A DNA stretch of 64,000 bases from Anaerolineales bacterium (GCA_020634855.1 JACKAU010000017.1:62001-126000), one strand, 5' to 3'; counted from the stretch's first letter, positions 52,840-61,584 are shown. A program made the numbers and translations. The notes: generated from the sequence alone by a model not told the origin.

Positions 52840-53331
52840 TTACTGTGTTTTTGGTTGGGCGTGCGGCCCATGATCCGAAAGCTGCGCGTCAAACCAGCGA
52901 TGCAGCGCCGTAACCATTTCCGCGTCATCGGTGGTATAGAGAATTTGCCCCCCATTTTCAATGTCGCTGTATTCAAGGTTGATGTGTTGATAGCCGGTCA
53001 TTAGTTGGTGCAGTCCGGCCATGTTTTCGCCATGGATCATCTGTGGATCGTGGAAATCGCCCTGGCTGAACCGTTGGGCTTCTTCGGCCAGATGGGCGCG
53101 GATCAATTCGATTTGGGCCACGTCGCCGTCATCCGAGATAACCTGTTGTAAACCACCGTTGTCCATTTTTTCAAAGATGTGGGTCGTGCGCTCCAGGTCA
53201 AACGGCATTACCTCCGCCCCGCGATTCGCGACTTCCGCCAGCCGGGCCGGAGCGGCCGGCTCGACCGCCTGAGACTGGCAGCCAACCAGAGCCAGTGTAG
53301 CCATCAATATTAATCCCAGAATCTTAAACAA
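52840..53331 (-). CDS. Lipoprotein of unknown function
   Basis: 163 aa. TTG start with AAGGAG 7 nt upstream. Lipobox TLALVGC. The mature sequence is helical and acidic: MPFDLERTTHIFEKMDNGGL, QVISDDGDVAQIELIRAHLA, GDFHDPQMIHGENMAGLHQL, YTTDDAEMVTALHRWFDAQL. Residues rich in His, Asp and Met suggest a metal role. I do not recognise an enzymatic family. It lies between the multicopper oxidase and the selenoprotein genes, on the same strand. Confidence 0.7.
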   Translation of the reverse strand: MFKILGLILMATLALVGCQSQAVEPAAPARLAEVANRGAEVMPFDLERTTHIFEKMDNGGLQQVISDDGDVAQIELIRAHLAEEAQRFSQGDFHDPQMIHGENMAGLHQLMTGYQHINLEYSDIENGGQILYTTDDAEMVTALHRWFDAQLSDHGPHAQPKTQ

Positions 53332-53389
53332 AATTTATCTCCTTTTACGTTGTTAGGGCCGCAAATTTGCGCCACCCGCGAAAATTATG

Positions 53390-53479
53390 GAACACGGATG
53401 ACACGGATCGAACGGATTTTTACTGATTTAGATATTTTTTATCCGTGTCAATCCGTGTGATCCGTCTAATCCGTGTTCT
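53390..53479. repeat. (ACACGGAT)-type imperfect inverted repeat, copy 2
   Basis: AACACGGATGACACGGATCG with AACGGATTTTT at the left, ATCCGTGTCAATCCGTGTGA with TCCGTCTAATCCGTG at the right. Forms a long imperfect hairpin between the multicopper oxidase stop and the lipoprotein start. Confidence 0.65.
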
Positions 53480-53531
53480 ATTTTTGGTTGTGGCTTGGCC
53501 ACTTTACGTCTACAGACTGCAACGTGATCGT

Positions 53532-55058
53532 TTAACCTACCCGGACCACATTCATCATACCGGCCTCGGCATGGTAGATGTTGTGGCAGTGATGCATCCA
53601 GTCGCCGGGATTATTGGCCACAAAGCGCACACTGACCAGTCCGTGACTGGGCACAATGACCGTATCCTTGCGCACACCGTTTTGGCCCACTTCAAAAAAG
53701 TGACCGTGCAGATGCATCGGGTGGGGCATCATACTTTGGTTGCGGTAGTTGAACTGCACCGGTTGCTCCCGCGCCACTACGATGGCGTCGGTGTCGGGCC
53801 AAATTTGACCGTTGATGCTCCACAACGGCGACCCATGCCCGCCGGAGAGGGTCTGGTCAAATACAACCCGATCACTGGCGGAGGCGGAGGCGGGATAGCG
53901 TTCTTCCGGCGCGCCGGTCATTTGAGTGAGATCGTTCCAGCGAATATTTTGCGGCACATTGTCGCCGCTGTCGCCGGAGGCGAGAGCATCGGCGTATTGC
54001 AGGGTACCGAGAGTCACGTAATCATCGGCGCTATCGGTCAGGGCGTACAACTGCCAGCGGCCGGGGTTATCGGCCGTGACCTCCACATCGTACCGTTCAC
54101 CCATGGCAATACGCAGCACATCAACCGTGAACGGTTCAACCGGGCGGCCATCGGTGTGAGTGATGGTTAGGCTGTGACCGGCCAACCGCAGGTCATAAAT
54201 AGTGCCGCTGCTGCCGTTGATGAAACGCAGCTTGAGCTTGTCGCCCTGTTTGGCGGTGAGCGGTTCGGCGATCTCAGCGACTTGACCGTTGATGGTATAA
54301 GCATCGTACACCGGCTCGACCAGTGGGGCGTTGGGATCATTAGCTGCGACGCCGCCCATCATATTGCCCATCATGCCACCCATGCCACCCATACCGCCCA
54401 TCATGCCGGCCATATCGCGGTTGACCATCCGGTTAACCGCCGCCGGCCCCCCGCCATCGACGGTGGCCCAATCTTCCAGCACCAAGGTGTATTCACGATC
54501 ATAATCGCCGGGGTTGCTTTTTGGCTCGATGATGAAGGCGCCGATCAGCCCTCGATCAAGCTGGTGGGCCACGTGAGGATGGTACCAATAGCTGCCGGCC
54601 GGCGAGGCTTCGAACTCATACACAAACGACTCGCCGGGCTGCACGGCGGGTTGGGTCATCTTCGGCACCCCGTCCATGGCGTTAGGGACGGGGATACCGT
54701 GCCAGTGAACGGTGGTGGGATCGGGCAAGTTGTTGGTAAGGGTGATGCGCACCCGGTCGCCCTCGGTCACGCGGATTTCGGGGCCAACGGGCAGGCCGTT
54801 GTAAGTCCATGCCTGAAATTCACCGGTCCCCAGATCGATGGGGGTGACAGCGGTGGTTAGGTTAAATTCTTTCAGCGGCGAGCCGCCGGTTATACTACCG
54901 GTCAGGCTCGATTGGAGAGTGGGTGTCGGCCCGGCAGTGGCGATGGCCGGGCCGGCTGTAGACTGGCACGCGCTCAACATCGGGCCGCCCAATGCGGTCA
55001 ACACCGCCGCGCCGCCGGCGTAGCGCAAAAAGTCTCGGCGAGAGTGTGATCGATTCAA
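53532..55058 (-). CDS. Multicopper oxidase, Tat-exported, Met-rich
   Basis: About 508 aa. I prefer TTG 55058 (MNRSHSRRDFLRYAGGAAVL), 7 nt after GAGGAG, over an ATG at 55073 with no RBS. Twin-arginine signal (SRRDFLR) and a lipobox-like LSAC. Copper sites: HWHG, WYHPHVAHQ, HPMHLHGHFF and HHCHNIYHAEAGMM. A Met-rich loop (MGGMGGMGGMMGNMMGG, about residues 225-245) resembles CueO's copper-binding insert. It oxidises Cu(I) or organics with O2 reduced to water. Confidence 0.9.
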   Translation of the reverse strand: MNRSHSRRDFLRYAGGAAVLTALGGPMLSACQSTAGPAIATAGPTPTLQSSLTGSITGGSPLKEFNLTTAVTPIDLGTGEFQAWTYNGLPVGPEIRVTEGDRVRITLTNNLPDPTTVHWHGIPVPNAMDGVPKMTQPAVQPGESFVYEFEASPAGSYWYHPHVAHQLDRGLIGAFIIEPKSNPGDYDREYTLVLEDWATVDGGGPAAVNRMVNRDMAGMMGGMGGMGGMMGNMMGGVAANDPNAPLVEPVYDAYTINGQVAEIAEPLTAKQGDKLKLRFINGSSGTIYDLRLAGHSLTITHTDGRPVEPFTVDVLRIAMGERYDVEVTADNPGRWQLYALTDSADDYVTLGTLQYADALASGDSGDNVPQNIRWNDLTQMTGAPEERYPASASASDRVVFDQTLSGGHGSPLWSINGQIWPDTDAIVVAREQPVQFNYRNQSMMPHPMHLHGHFFEVGQNGVRKDTVIVPSHGLVSVRFVANNPGDWMHHCHNIYHAEAGMMNVVRVG

Positions 55059-55100
55059 TATAAAGCTCCTCATATATAATAAAGGTTCGTAGACATCGCT

Positions 55101-55322
55101 TTAATGCCCAATCGTCTGGCGCATTTCGTCGTATTGCGCTCGGGACAACTCACCTCGGGCATAACGTTGATCCAGAATGTCACGGGCCGTACCATGTGGA
55201 TTTGATTCGTTACCGACGGATGGCTGTGGGCCGACGGGAAACAGCACCGTGATCAGCCAGACGGCCAGCAAGAGGATTCCTCCCCAGGACAGTAGCATCC
55301 AGATTAAACCCAAGCCCATCAT
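55101..55322 (-). CDS. Small membrane protein with SHOCT domain
   Basis: 73 aa. One TM (about 6-28, IWMLLSWGGILLLAVWLITV) and the C-terminal SHOCT helix ARDILDQRYARGELSRAQYD. GGAGG lies 6 nt before the ATG. Nearly the same SHOCT segment occurs in the next gene. SHOCT modules are small oligomerisation/adaptor elements. Directly upstream of the multicopper oxidase. Confidence 0.8.
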   Translation of the reverse strand: MMGLGLIWMLLSWGGILLLAVWLITVLFPVGPQPSVGNESNPHGTARDILDQRYARGELSRAQYDEMRQTIGH

Positions 55323-55336
55323 TGCCCACCTCCATC

Positions 55337-55600
55337 TTAAGCCATAATGTCGTGCAATTTTTCTTGGTACTCGTCGCGGTTCAGCTCACCGCGGGCATAC
55401 CGCTGATCTAGAATATCGCGGGCCGATAGCGTCTGGCCTTGGTAATTATCACCTGTCTTGCTACCGTTGCCTGAGTTGGTGAACTTCTGCACCGCCCACA
55501 CGACCAGCACTACCAAACCAACTAGGATAGCGATGTTGAACAACATGCCAAACAGGCCATACAGACCAAATCCTGTACCAAACATAGTTTCACCCATCAT
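55337..55600 (-). CDS. Small membrane protein with SHOCT domain, paralogue
   Basis: 87 aa from ATG 55600 (MMGETMFGTGFGLYGLFGML), chosen for AGGAGG 9 nt upstream; the frame opens at 55642. TM helix at about 20-40, and SHOCT end SARDILDQRYARGELNRDEY. 14 nt from the neighbouring SHOCT gene, with which it shares ARDILDQRYARGEL, indicating local duplication. Confidence 0.8.
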   Translation of the reverse strand: MMGETMFGTGFGLYGLFGMLFNIAILVGLVVLVVWAVQKFTNSGNGSKTGDNYQGQTLSARDILDQRYARGELNRDEYQEKLHDIMA

Positions 55601-55690
55601 TTTCCAGTACCTCCTATGAATTGGGTTAGTATTCCTTCTCAATCTATCTATAGTGTATCTCTACAACGTGAAGCTACCTTGAAGCTTGTA

Positions 55691-55733
55691 TAAAGATTCT
55701 GTAAAGATTGAACTCTTCTTTACACAACCTTTA
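55691..55733. promoter_or_regulatory. Receiver-type operator: paired 11-bp direct repeats
   Basis: TAAAGATT at 55691-55698 and 55702-55709 (11-bp pitch), then CTTTA at 55718-55722 and 55729-55733 (11-bp pitch) in inverted orientation. OmpR-type regulators bind such 11-bp direct repeats. It lies between the divergent SHOCT/oxidase genes and the Met-rich gene; the RR at 57414-58112 is the likely binder. Confidence 0.55.
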
Positions 55734-55867
55734 AGAAACCATCATAAAAACTTCAAAATAGTGGAGTATGATAGAGCTGTAAAGTCGAAATTCAACCGAC
55801 CCGGCATATCGAAATTGCCGGCGGTTACCTATAAAATTAAGTTACTTACAGCAAGGAGTGCTTTACA

Positions 55868-56845
55868 ATGTTTAACAATAAATGGTTTTCAATCGCAGTG
55901 GGTAGCGGGCTGGCCGTGCTGCTGCTGGTTGGTCTCTTGGCCGTAGCGCCTGCATTTGCTCAAGGCGGTGGAACACCGCGCGGCTCTGGCGGCATGATGG
56001 GGGGAACCGGCAATAATGGCGGCGTCGGCCCCGGCTGGATGATGGGCAACAGCCAAGGTATCACCGGAACCAATCAATTTGGTTTCGGCCCTGGCTGGAT
56101 GATGCAGCAAACTCAAGGTTATAGCGGCACCTTACCTTTTGGCCCCGGCATGATGGGGATGATGGGCAACTTTTTTAATGGCGATGGCAGCTTTGCCGGA
56201 ATGATGAATGGTTTCGGCGGTATGATGGGCGGCGGGATGAACGTCAACCCCAACAATCCGTTTTATACTGCCCCCACTCCCCTCACGCTCGATGAAGCCA
56301 CGACCATTCTCGACGTCTATCTGGCCGATCTCGACGATGCTAACCTGGCTTACCAAGACATAATGATTTTTGACAACCACACCTACGCTCAAATTATCGA
56401 AAAAGACAGCGGCGTCGGCGTGATGGAAGTGCTGATTGACCCTACGTCCCAAGCAGTTTACCCGGAAATGGGCCCCAATATGATGTGGAACCAGAAATAC
56501 GGCATGATGTCCGGCTTCGGGCGCTACGGGATGATGGGTGGTATGATGGGTGGCTTCAACAACGGGATGATGGGTAACCGCTTTAACTTTGGCAATACCG
56601 ACAGCCCGGCTGAGTTGACCGTCACCCCGGAGCAGGCTGTAACCGCCGCTCAAAGCTATCTGGACACGAATTTCAGCGACAAAGCCCTCACAGCCGATGA
56701 ACCGGCCGCTCCCTTCTACGGTTACTACACCCTCGACATCAGCCAAGACGGCAAAACGGTGGGAATGCTGAGTGTCAATGGGTACACGGGCGCGGTTTGG
56801 CCTCACACCTGGCATGGCAAACTGTTAACAATGAGTGAAGAGTAA
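55868..56845 (+). CDS. Met/Gly-rich exported protein with PepSY-like domains
   Basis: 325 aa. Signal peptide to about 30 (LLAVAPAFAQGG). The next ~100 residues and 215-240 are Met/Gly-rich (GGMMGG, WMMGN, GYSGTLPFGPGMMGMMG), suited to binding Cu(I). Two domains with PTPLTLDEATTILDVYLADL and TVTPEQAVTAAQSYLDTNFS look like PepSY/DUF-type repeats. AAGGAG precedes the ATG. Divergent from the SHOCT/oxidase genes and probably under the same operator. Confidence 0.75.
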   Translation: MFNNKWFSIAVGSGLAVLLLVGLLAVAPAFAQGGGTPRGSGGMMGGTGNNGGVGPGWMMGNSQGITGTNQFGFGPGWMMQQTQGYSGTLPFGPGMMGMMGNFFNGDGSFAGMMNGFGGMMGGGMNVNPNNPFYTAPTPLTLDEATTILDVYLADLDDANLAYQDIMIFDNHTYAQIIEKDSGVGVMEVLIDPTSQAVYPEMGPNMMWNQKYGMMSGFGRYGMMGGMMGGFNNGMMGNRFNFGNTDSPAELTVTPEQAVTAAQSYLDTNFSDKALTADEPAAPFYGYYTLDISQDGKTVGMLSVNGYTGAVWPHTWHGKLLTMSEE

Positions 56846-56870
56846 TTATTTTCCGAAGGAGATTTTTTAA

Positions 56871-57269
56871 ATGACTCAAGAATACGGCTTAAAAACAACG
56901 CTCAATATCCCCTACGAAACCGCCATCGAGCAAGCAACAGCCGCTTTGAAGGCGGAAGGATTTGGCGTTTTGACCGAGATCGACGTCAAGGCCACGCTCA
57001 AGAAAAAACTGGACGTCGACTTTCGGCGCTACATGATTCTGGGGGCGTGCAACCCCAACCTGGCTCACCAGGCGCTGCAAACGGAACTCGATTTGGGGCT
57101 GCTCTTGCCCTGTAACGTTATCGTGTACGAAAATGACGAGGGACAATCGGTCGTCTCCATCATCGATCCAATCATGATGATGGGCGTCATTGAAAACGAG
57201 GCGCTGTCGCTCGTCGCCAACGAGGCCAAGGCCCGTTTACAGCGCGTAATTGCGGCGTTAAATAATTGA
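56871..57269 (+). CDS. DUF302 family protein
   Basis: 132 aa. DUF302 motifs: IPYETAIEQATAALKAEGFG, VLTEIDVKATLKKKL, YMILGACNPNLAHQALQTEL, LLLPCNVIVYE. These proteins are small, soluble and often next to metal/redox genes; function not established. AAGGAG precedes the start. 25 nt after the Met-rich gene. Confidence 0.88.
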   Translation: MTQEYGLKTTLNIPYETAIEQATAALKAEGFGVLTEIDVKATLKKKLDVDFRRYMILGACNPNLAHQALQTELDLGLLLPCNVIVYENDEGQSVVSIIDPIMMMGVIENEALSLVANEAKARLQRVIAALNN

Positions 57270-57280
57270 TCACCATAGCT

Positions 57281-57319
57281 ACAGGCCCACCGGCCGTTGT
57301 GTATTGCCGGTGGGCCTGT
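57281..57319 (+). terminator. GC-rich hairpin, probable terminator
   Basis: 14-bp perfect stem ACAGGCCCACCGGC / GCCGGTGGGCCTGT around an 11-nt loop, followed only by TTTGG. It separates DUF302 from the two-component genes. The short T-run makes it an imperfect terminator. Confidence 0.6.
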
Positions 57320-57413
57320 TTGGTGATCTCGCCCGATTCACAGGTGGTATTGACTTGCCTTCGCCATCGGCCTATCATGACCCTCAAATAGGCCTCAACA
57401 AAGTACAAAAATC

Positions 57414-58112
57414 ATGACAGCGCCAAAAATTTTAATCATCGATGACGAACAAAGTATTATCAATCTGGTGTCGGCCTACTTGCGGACCGAGGGTTATGAG
57501 GTTCATACGGCCACCGACGGCCCGACCGGGCTAAAAGCCGCTCGTAGCATCAGGCCGGATTTGATTGTGTTGGATATTATGCTGCCCGGCCTGGACGGCA
57601 TCCAACTGCTCACCCAACTCCGGCGCGAGTCCGATGTCTACGTGATTATGCTCACAGCCAAAGCCGAAGAGACCGACAAAATCGTCGGGCTATCAGTAGG
57701 TGCGGACGATTATCTGACCAAACCCTTCAGCCCGCGTGAATTGGTAGCTCGCATCAAGGCCGCCCTACGCCGCTACGGCCAATCGAGCAGCCTGCCCGAC
57801 AGTCGTATCCTCACGTTCAAACGGCTGCGTATCGATCCCGACGGCCGGCAGGTTTGGAAAGATGATCAGCCGGTGGAATTAACCGCCATCGAATTTGATC
57901 TCCTGTTGGCCCTGGCCGAACACCCCGGTCGGGTGCTCAGCCGGGAACAGTTGTTGCAGCGGGTCTGGGGACACGATTTTTACGGTGAAGCGCGGGTGGT
58001 TGATGTCCACCTGGGCCATATCCGTAAAAAGATTGAAACTAATCCGGCCCAGCCGGAATTCATTTTGACGGTGCGGGGCATAGGATATCGTTTCGAGGGT
58101 GATCCCCAATGA
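57414..58112 (+). CDS. OmpR/PhoB-family response regulator
   Basis: 232 aa. Receiver: IDDEQSI, DLIVLDIMLPGLDG (Asp phosphoacceptor), LTAKAEE and DDYLTKPFSP. Winged-helix effector: LTAIEFDLLLALAEHPGRVL, SREQLLQRVWGHDFYGEARV, VDVHLGHIRKKI. It overlaps the kinase by ATGA. Neighbouring copper genes suggest a copper-responsive role. Confidence 0.92.
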   Translation: MTAPKILIIDDEQSIINLVSAYLRTEGYEVHTATDGPTGLKAARSIRPDLIVLDIMLPGLDGIQLLTQLRRESDVYVIMLTAKAEETDKIVGLSVGADDYLTKPFSPRELVARIKAALRRYGQSSSLPDSRILTFKRLRIDPDGRQVWKDDQPVELTAIEFDLLLALAEHPGRVLSREQLLQRVWGHDFYGEARVVDVHLGHIRKKIETNPAQPEFILTVRGIGYRFEGDPQ

Positions 58113-59269
58113 GATGGCTCGACCGGATCAACACCAGTCTCGGTTGGAAGCTGCTCATTTCCTATCTGATTGTTATTTTGGTGGGGGGCGTCACCCTGGC
58201 CTTGGTGGCCGAATCGGCCGTGCCGACGGCCTTCAACCGGCATTTGCTGGGGATGCAGCAGATGATGACCGGCAACCAGATGGGCATGCACCAGATGGCG
58301 ACGGATGACCTGTTTGTCAATTTCCGCACGGCCGTTACCGAGGCCTTGCTCTGGGCTGCCGGTCTGGCGGCCATTAGCGCGGTCATCGTCAGCATTTTTG
58401 TTTCGCGGCGGGTTGTTAACCCGATCCGGCAGATGATGCAGGCCAGCCGGCGCATTGCCGACGGCCATTACGACGAGCGCGTGGCCGAAACCAGCCGGGA
58501 CGAATTGGGGCAGCTTGCCCGCAGCTTTAACCAAATGGCCGGCGCGCTCGAACAAATCGAATCGATGCGCCGCCAACTCATCGGCAATGTGGCCCACGAA
58601 TTACGCACCCCCCTCACCAATATCAAGGGGTATATGGAAGGCTTAATCGATGGGGTTGTGCCGCCCGACCCGGAAACTTACCAACTGGTGTATCGCGAGG
58701 CCGACCGCCTCCAGCGGCTGGTGACCGATCTGCAAGAGCTGAGCCGGGTCGAAGCCGGTGTGATAGAGCTAAATCGTCAGCCTCTATCGATTGCAAGCCT
58801 GATCGAACAAACCGCCGCCCGGCTGCGGCCACAATTCCAGGAAAAGGAGGTCTCGCTGCGGTTGGACCTGGCAGCCGATCGGCCAGAAATTTTGGCCGAT
58901 GAAGACCGGGTGGGACAAATTCTGTTGAATCTGGTAGGGAACGCGTTGCAATATACCCCCGGCGGCGGTACGGTGACGATTATGACTACATTGGATCACG
59001 ACGAAATTCAGGTTCTCATTGAGGATACCGGTATCGGCCTCCGCGCCGAAGATATACCGCACCTGTTCGACCGGTTCTACCGGGTCGATAAATCGCGCAG
59101 CCGGGCCGGCGGCGGCAGCGGGATTGGGCTGACCATCGCCAAGCACTTGATCGAGGCCCACGGCGGCCGCATTTGGGCCACAAGCGAGGGGTTAGACCGG
59201 GGCAGTACCTTTACCTTCACCTTGCCTTACCACACAAAAAAAGGTGACAGTCGCGGTTCCGGGAGGTAA
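58109..59269 (+). CDS. Sensor histidine kinase, partner of the OmpR regulator
   Basis: 386 aa. TM1 (about 12-36, LLISYLIVILVGGVTLALVA) and TM2 (about 72-96) with a Met/His-rich periplasmic segment between (MQQMMTGNQMGMHQMATDD), which may be the metal sensor. HAMP, H-box NVAHELRTPLTNIKG, ATPase with DTGIGL and GSGIGLTIAKHLIEAHGG. The last residues come from a dispersed palindromic repeat (KKGDSRGSGR). Confidence 0.92.
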   Translation: MRWLDRINTSLGWKLLISYLIVILVGGVTLALVAESAVPTAFNRHLLGMQQMMTGNQMGMHQMATDDLFVNFRTAVTEALLWAAGLAAISAVIVSIFVSRRVVNPIRQMMQASRRIADGHYDERVAETSRDELGQLARSFNQMAGALEQIESMRRQLIGNVAHELRTPLTNIKGYMEGLIDGVVPPDPETYQLVYREADRLQRLVTDLQELSRVEAGVIELNRQPLSIASLIEQTAARLRPQFQEKEVSLRLDLAADRPEILADEDRVGQILLNLVGNALQYTPGGGTVTIMTTLDHDEIQVLIEDTGIGLRAEDIPHLFDRFYRVDKSRSRAGGGSGIGLTIAKHLIEAHGGRIWATSEGLDRGSTFTFTLPYHTKKGDSRGSGR

Positions 59270-59286
59270 ACCGGTGACTGTCACCT
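59242..59286. repeat. Inverted pair of the GGTGACAGTCAC word at the kinase 3' end
   Basis: AGGTGACAGTCGC (59242-59254) and GGTGACTGTCACCT (59273-59286), inverted over 18 nt. The first half lies in the kinase 3' end, so it replaces or extends its C-terminal codons. Confidence 0.6.
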
Positions 59287-59303
59287 TTAGCTCGTCCGTC
59301 ATT

Positions 59304-59681
59304 TTATTGAAACTTGGCCGGGCGAGATCCACTCAAGAGTTCGACCCAGCGTTCCGGGGTCAAGCTGAATTTGGGTTTGGCCGGCGCTTCGACGTCGGTT
59401 TGGCTGTCGCCGTTGCCTGCTTGTCCGATGCTCAACAGGTTAATCCAATACTCGGGCGTAAATTCGACGGGTGAGTACGGATAGCCTTCGATGGTAAAGC
59501 GGATGGGCGTATAGGGGTAAATGGCTTGTTCGGTTTCGAAAGCGGTGTTGATGTTGGCCGGGCGAGACCCGCTCAGCAATTCGACCCAACGTTCTGGGGT
59601 CAAGCTAAATTTGGGTTTCGATTCAGGTGCGACTTTGAATTCAATCGTGATTTGTCGTTGTTGTTTAACTTGGGTAGTCAT
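59304..59681 (-). CDS. Small repeat protein with FSLTPERWVELLSG units
   Basis: 125 aa, AAAGGA upstream. The unit FSLTPERWVELLSGSRPA occurs at about residues 25-42 and 105-122; a degenerate third, FTPEYWINLLSIGQAG, lies between them. Hydrophilic N-terminal MTTQVKQQRQITIEFKVAPE. No signal or TM. Not recognised as any family. It could be a scaffold, a binding-peptide carrier or a peptide precursor, but I have no evidence for any of them. Confidence 0.6.
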   Translation of the reverse strand: MTTQVKQQRQITIEFKVAPESKPKFSLTPERWVELLSGSRPANINTAFETEQAIYPYTPIRFTIEGYPYSPVEFTPEYWINLLSIGQAGNGDSQTDVEAPAKPKFSLTPERWVELLSGSRPAKFQ

Positions 59682-59771
59682 TTTAATAAATCCTTTCTTA
59701 GTTAATTAGCTGGTTAGTTAATTTAATTGCTCGACGAATTAATTTTGATTTCTTGTCCTTACTATACCAGC

Positions 59772-60115
59772 TTAGCGTACCAGAAAGGTTTCGAAAAGCG
59801 ATCCAAAATGCGATCCAAAAGGAATTTTGCCCAAATCGGCAATTGATCTTAAAAAAAACGCTCCCGACCGATCACCGGTCGGGAGCGTTTTGAATTGGGC
59901 GTGGTTCCCCCCCGAAAAGGCCCGTTCTAAGGCCAAAACTGTGCCATTATTATCAAGGGCCAAGAGATCGGTCAAGCCGTTAACGCTGAGGACGTACGTT
60001 TTTATGAACGGATCAATCGGCGGTTCAACGCTGGCGTCTCCTTCGGAGGGAAGATACAACGTGCCGTCTTGCCTCAGGGCGATGCCCTCTGGGTGACAGG
60101 TTAAAACGGTCTTTC
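59772..60115 (-). pseudogene. Remnant of an esterase-like/phytase-like protein
   Basis: The minus strand reads CHPEGIALRQDGTLYLPSEG followed by DASVEPPIDPFIKTYVLSVN then LDNNGTVLALERAFSGG. This matches the beginning of phytase-like domains. Upstream codons have no start. After FSGG the frame runs into a terminator hairpin, then unrelated sequence. An isolated segment of a larger gene. Confidence 0.65.
59855..59891 (-). terminator. Perfect 16-bp hairpin terminator (minus strand)
   Basis: AAAACGCTCCCGACCG / CGGTCGGGAGCGTTTT around a 5-nt loop with eight T following on the minus strand. It lies inside the phytase-like remnant frame, showing that the real gene end was here or that the remnant is truncated. 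Confidence 0.8.
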
Positions 60116-60183
60116 ATTTTCCCTAGGAATCACCATCGGAACGACAAATTTTCGTTCGGAATGGTCTCTTCACGAAAAAGTGG

Positions 60184-61545
60184 TCATTTGTCTGTTAAGA
60201 TCCGGGCCCAATTGGGCCAAATGGAATCGATTTGTACCACACCGTTGGATATGGAAAAAGACTCTCCGGGATTCAATAAATCACATAATTGTCTGGCATT
60301 TATGTCCGGAATGGTTAGTTTGAGTGAAACAGGTTGCTCAGAAGCGTTGACGACGACAACTACAAAATTATCAGAGCTTTTTCGGGCAAAAGCAAATTGT
60401 TGGTGTGCGATGTAGAGTTGCTGATAATCACCGAATTTCAGGGCGGGCGAATTTAAGCGAATTCTTGATAATTTTGAGATAAGCTGTACTAAATTAGGGT
60501 GAGGGGCAGCGTGTGACATGGTTAACAAATCCAGTGGCGGTCGTAAAGGTGCATCATTACCATTGAGCTTTTGTCCGCCAATCCCCCATTCACTGCCATA
60601 ATAAATAGAAGGTACGCCCGGCATTGTAAATAGAAGACAGTATAAGGGATATAAATGGGCAGGGTTGGTTAACTGGCTGGCAACCCGGTTGACGTCATGA
60701 TTATCGACAAACGAGTAGGGTAATAAGTTCTTATAGATACCGTTTGGGCCAAATTGTCGATTAAGAGAGTAGGCAATTTCGAAGTAGTTTTTATCTACAT
60801 GGCTAGAATATAAACCTTTGTAACATTCATAGTTGGTAACAGAGTCTAACATTTCGGGATTGGCCCATTGCGTGTAATCACCATGGATTACCTCTCCCAT
60901 CAGCCAGAAATCGTGGTATCTGCTTTTACAGTAACCGGCAAGCTCTCGCAAAAAGTTTTTATCAATGGCATCAGCAGCATCTAATCGCAAACCATCGATC
61001 TTAAACTCTCGGACCCACATATCAATTGCCTGAAAAAGGTGTTCTTTAACCCCAGGATTATGCAAATTGAGTTTTACCAGATTAAGATGACCATTCCAGC
61101 CGTCATAGACAAAAGGGTCATTATATGGACTTCTTTTGTTGAAATCGAGACCGGAAAACCAATCACAATACATTGAATTTTGCCGGTTTCTTAGAACATC
61201 CTGGAAGGCCCAAAATTCACGACCCGCGTGATGAAACACGCCATCCAGAATGACTCGAATATTGTTTTGGTGAAGTGTGGCAATGAGTTGGCTTAGGGTG
61301 TCGTTGGTTCCTAACCGACGGTCAACGGTAAAAAAATCGGCAGTATCGTACCCGTGAGTGGATGACTCAAATACGGGTCCCAGATAGATAGCGTTTATGC
61401 CTAACTGTTTGAGATGAGGAATCCAATCAACTATTTTTTTCAATCGGTCTGTTGGCGATGCGCTAAAGTCATTATGCATTGGCGCGTCACAAAATCCTAA
61501 AGGGTAAATATGGTAAAAAATCGAATGGTTCGCCCAATCTGTCAT
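60184..61545 (-). CDS. GH13 alpha-amylase family glycosidase
   Basis: 453 aa. Catalytic blocks: DGVFHHAG (region I), DGLRLDAAD (nucleophile Asp), LMGEVIHGD (acid/base Glu), FVDNHDVNR (third Asp). The TIM barrel is complete, with a C-terminal beta domain (FVVVVVNASEQPVSLKLTIP). No signal peptide, so an intracellular maltodextrin or oligosaccharide hydrolase. GGAGG precedes the ATG. A TetR-type operator lies 40 nt upstream, matching that before the TetR gene. Confidence 0.92.
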   Translation of the reverse strand: MTDWANHSIFYHIYPLGFCDAPMHNDFSASPTDRLKKIVDWIPHLKQLGINAIYLGPVFESSTHGYDTADFFTVDRRLGTNDTLSQLIATLHQNNIRVILDGVFHHAGREFWAFQDVLRNRQNSMYCDWFSGLDFNKRSPYNDPFVYDGWNGHLNLVKLNLHNPGVKEHLFQAIDMWVREFKIDGLRLDAADAIDKNFLRELAGYCKSRYHDFWLMGEVIHGDYTQWANPEMLDSVTNYECYKGLYSSHVDKNYFEIAYSLNRQFGPNGIYKNLLPYSFVDNHDVNRVASQLTNPAHLYPLYCLLFTMPGVPSIYYGSEWGIGGQKLNGNDAPLRPPLDLLTMSHAAPHPNLVQLISKLSRIRLNSPALKFGDYQQLYIAHQQFAFARKSSDNFVVVVVNASEQPVSLKLTIPDINARQLCDLLNPGESFSISNGVVQIDSIWPNWARILTDK

Positions 61546-61584
61546 TATCTAAAACCTCCAAAAAGCAAGTGATTTTGAGTTTTG

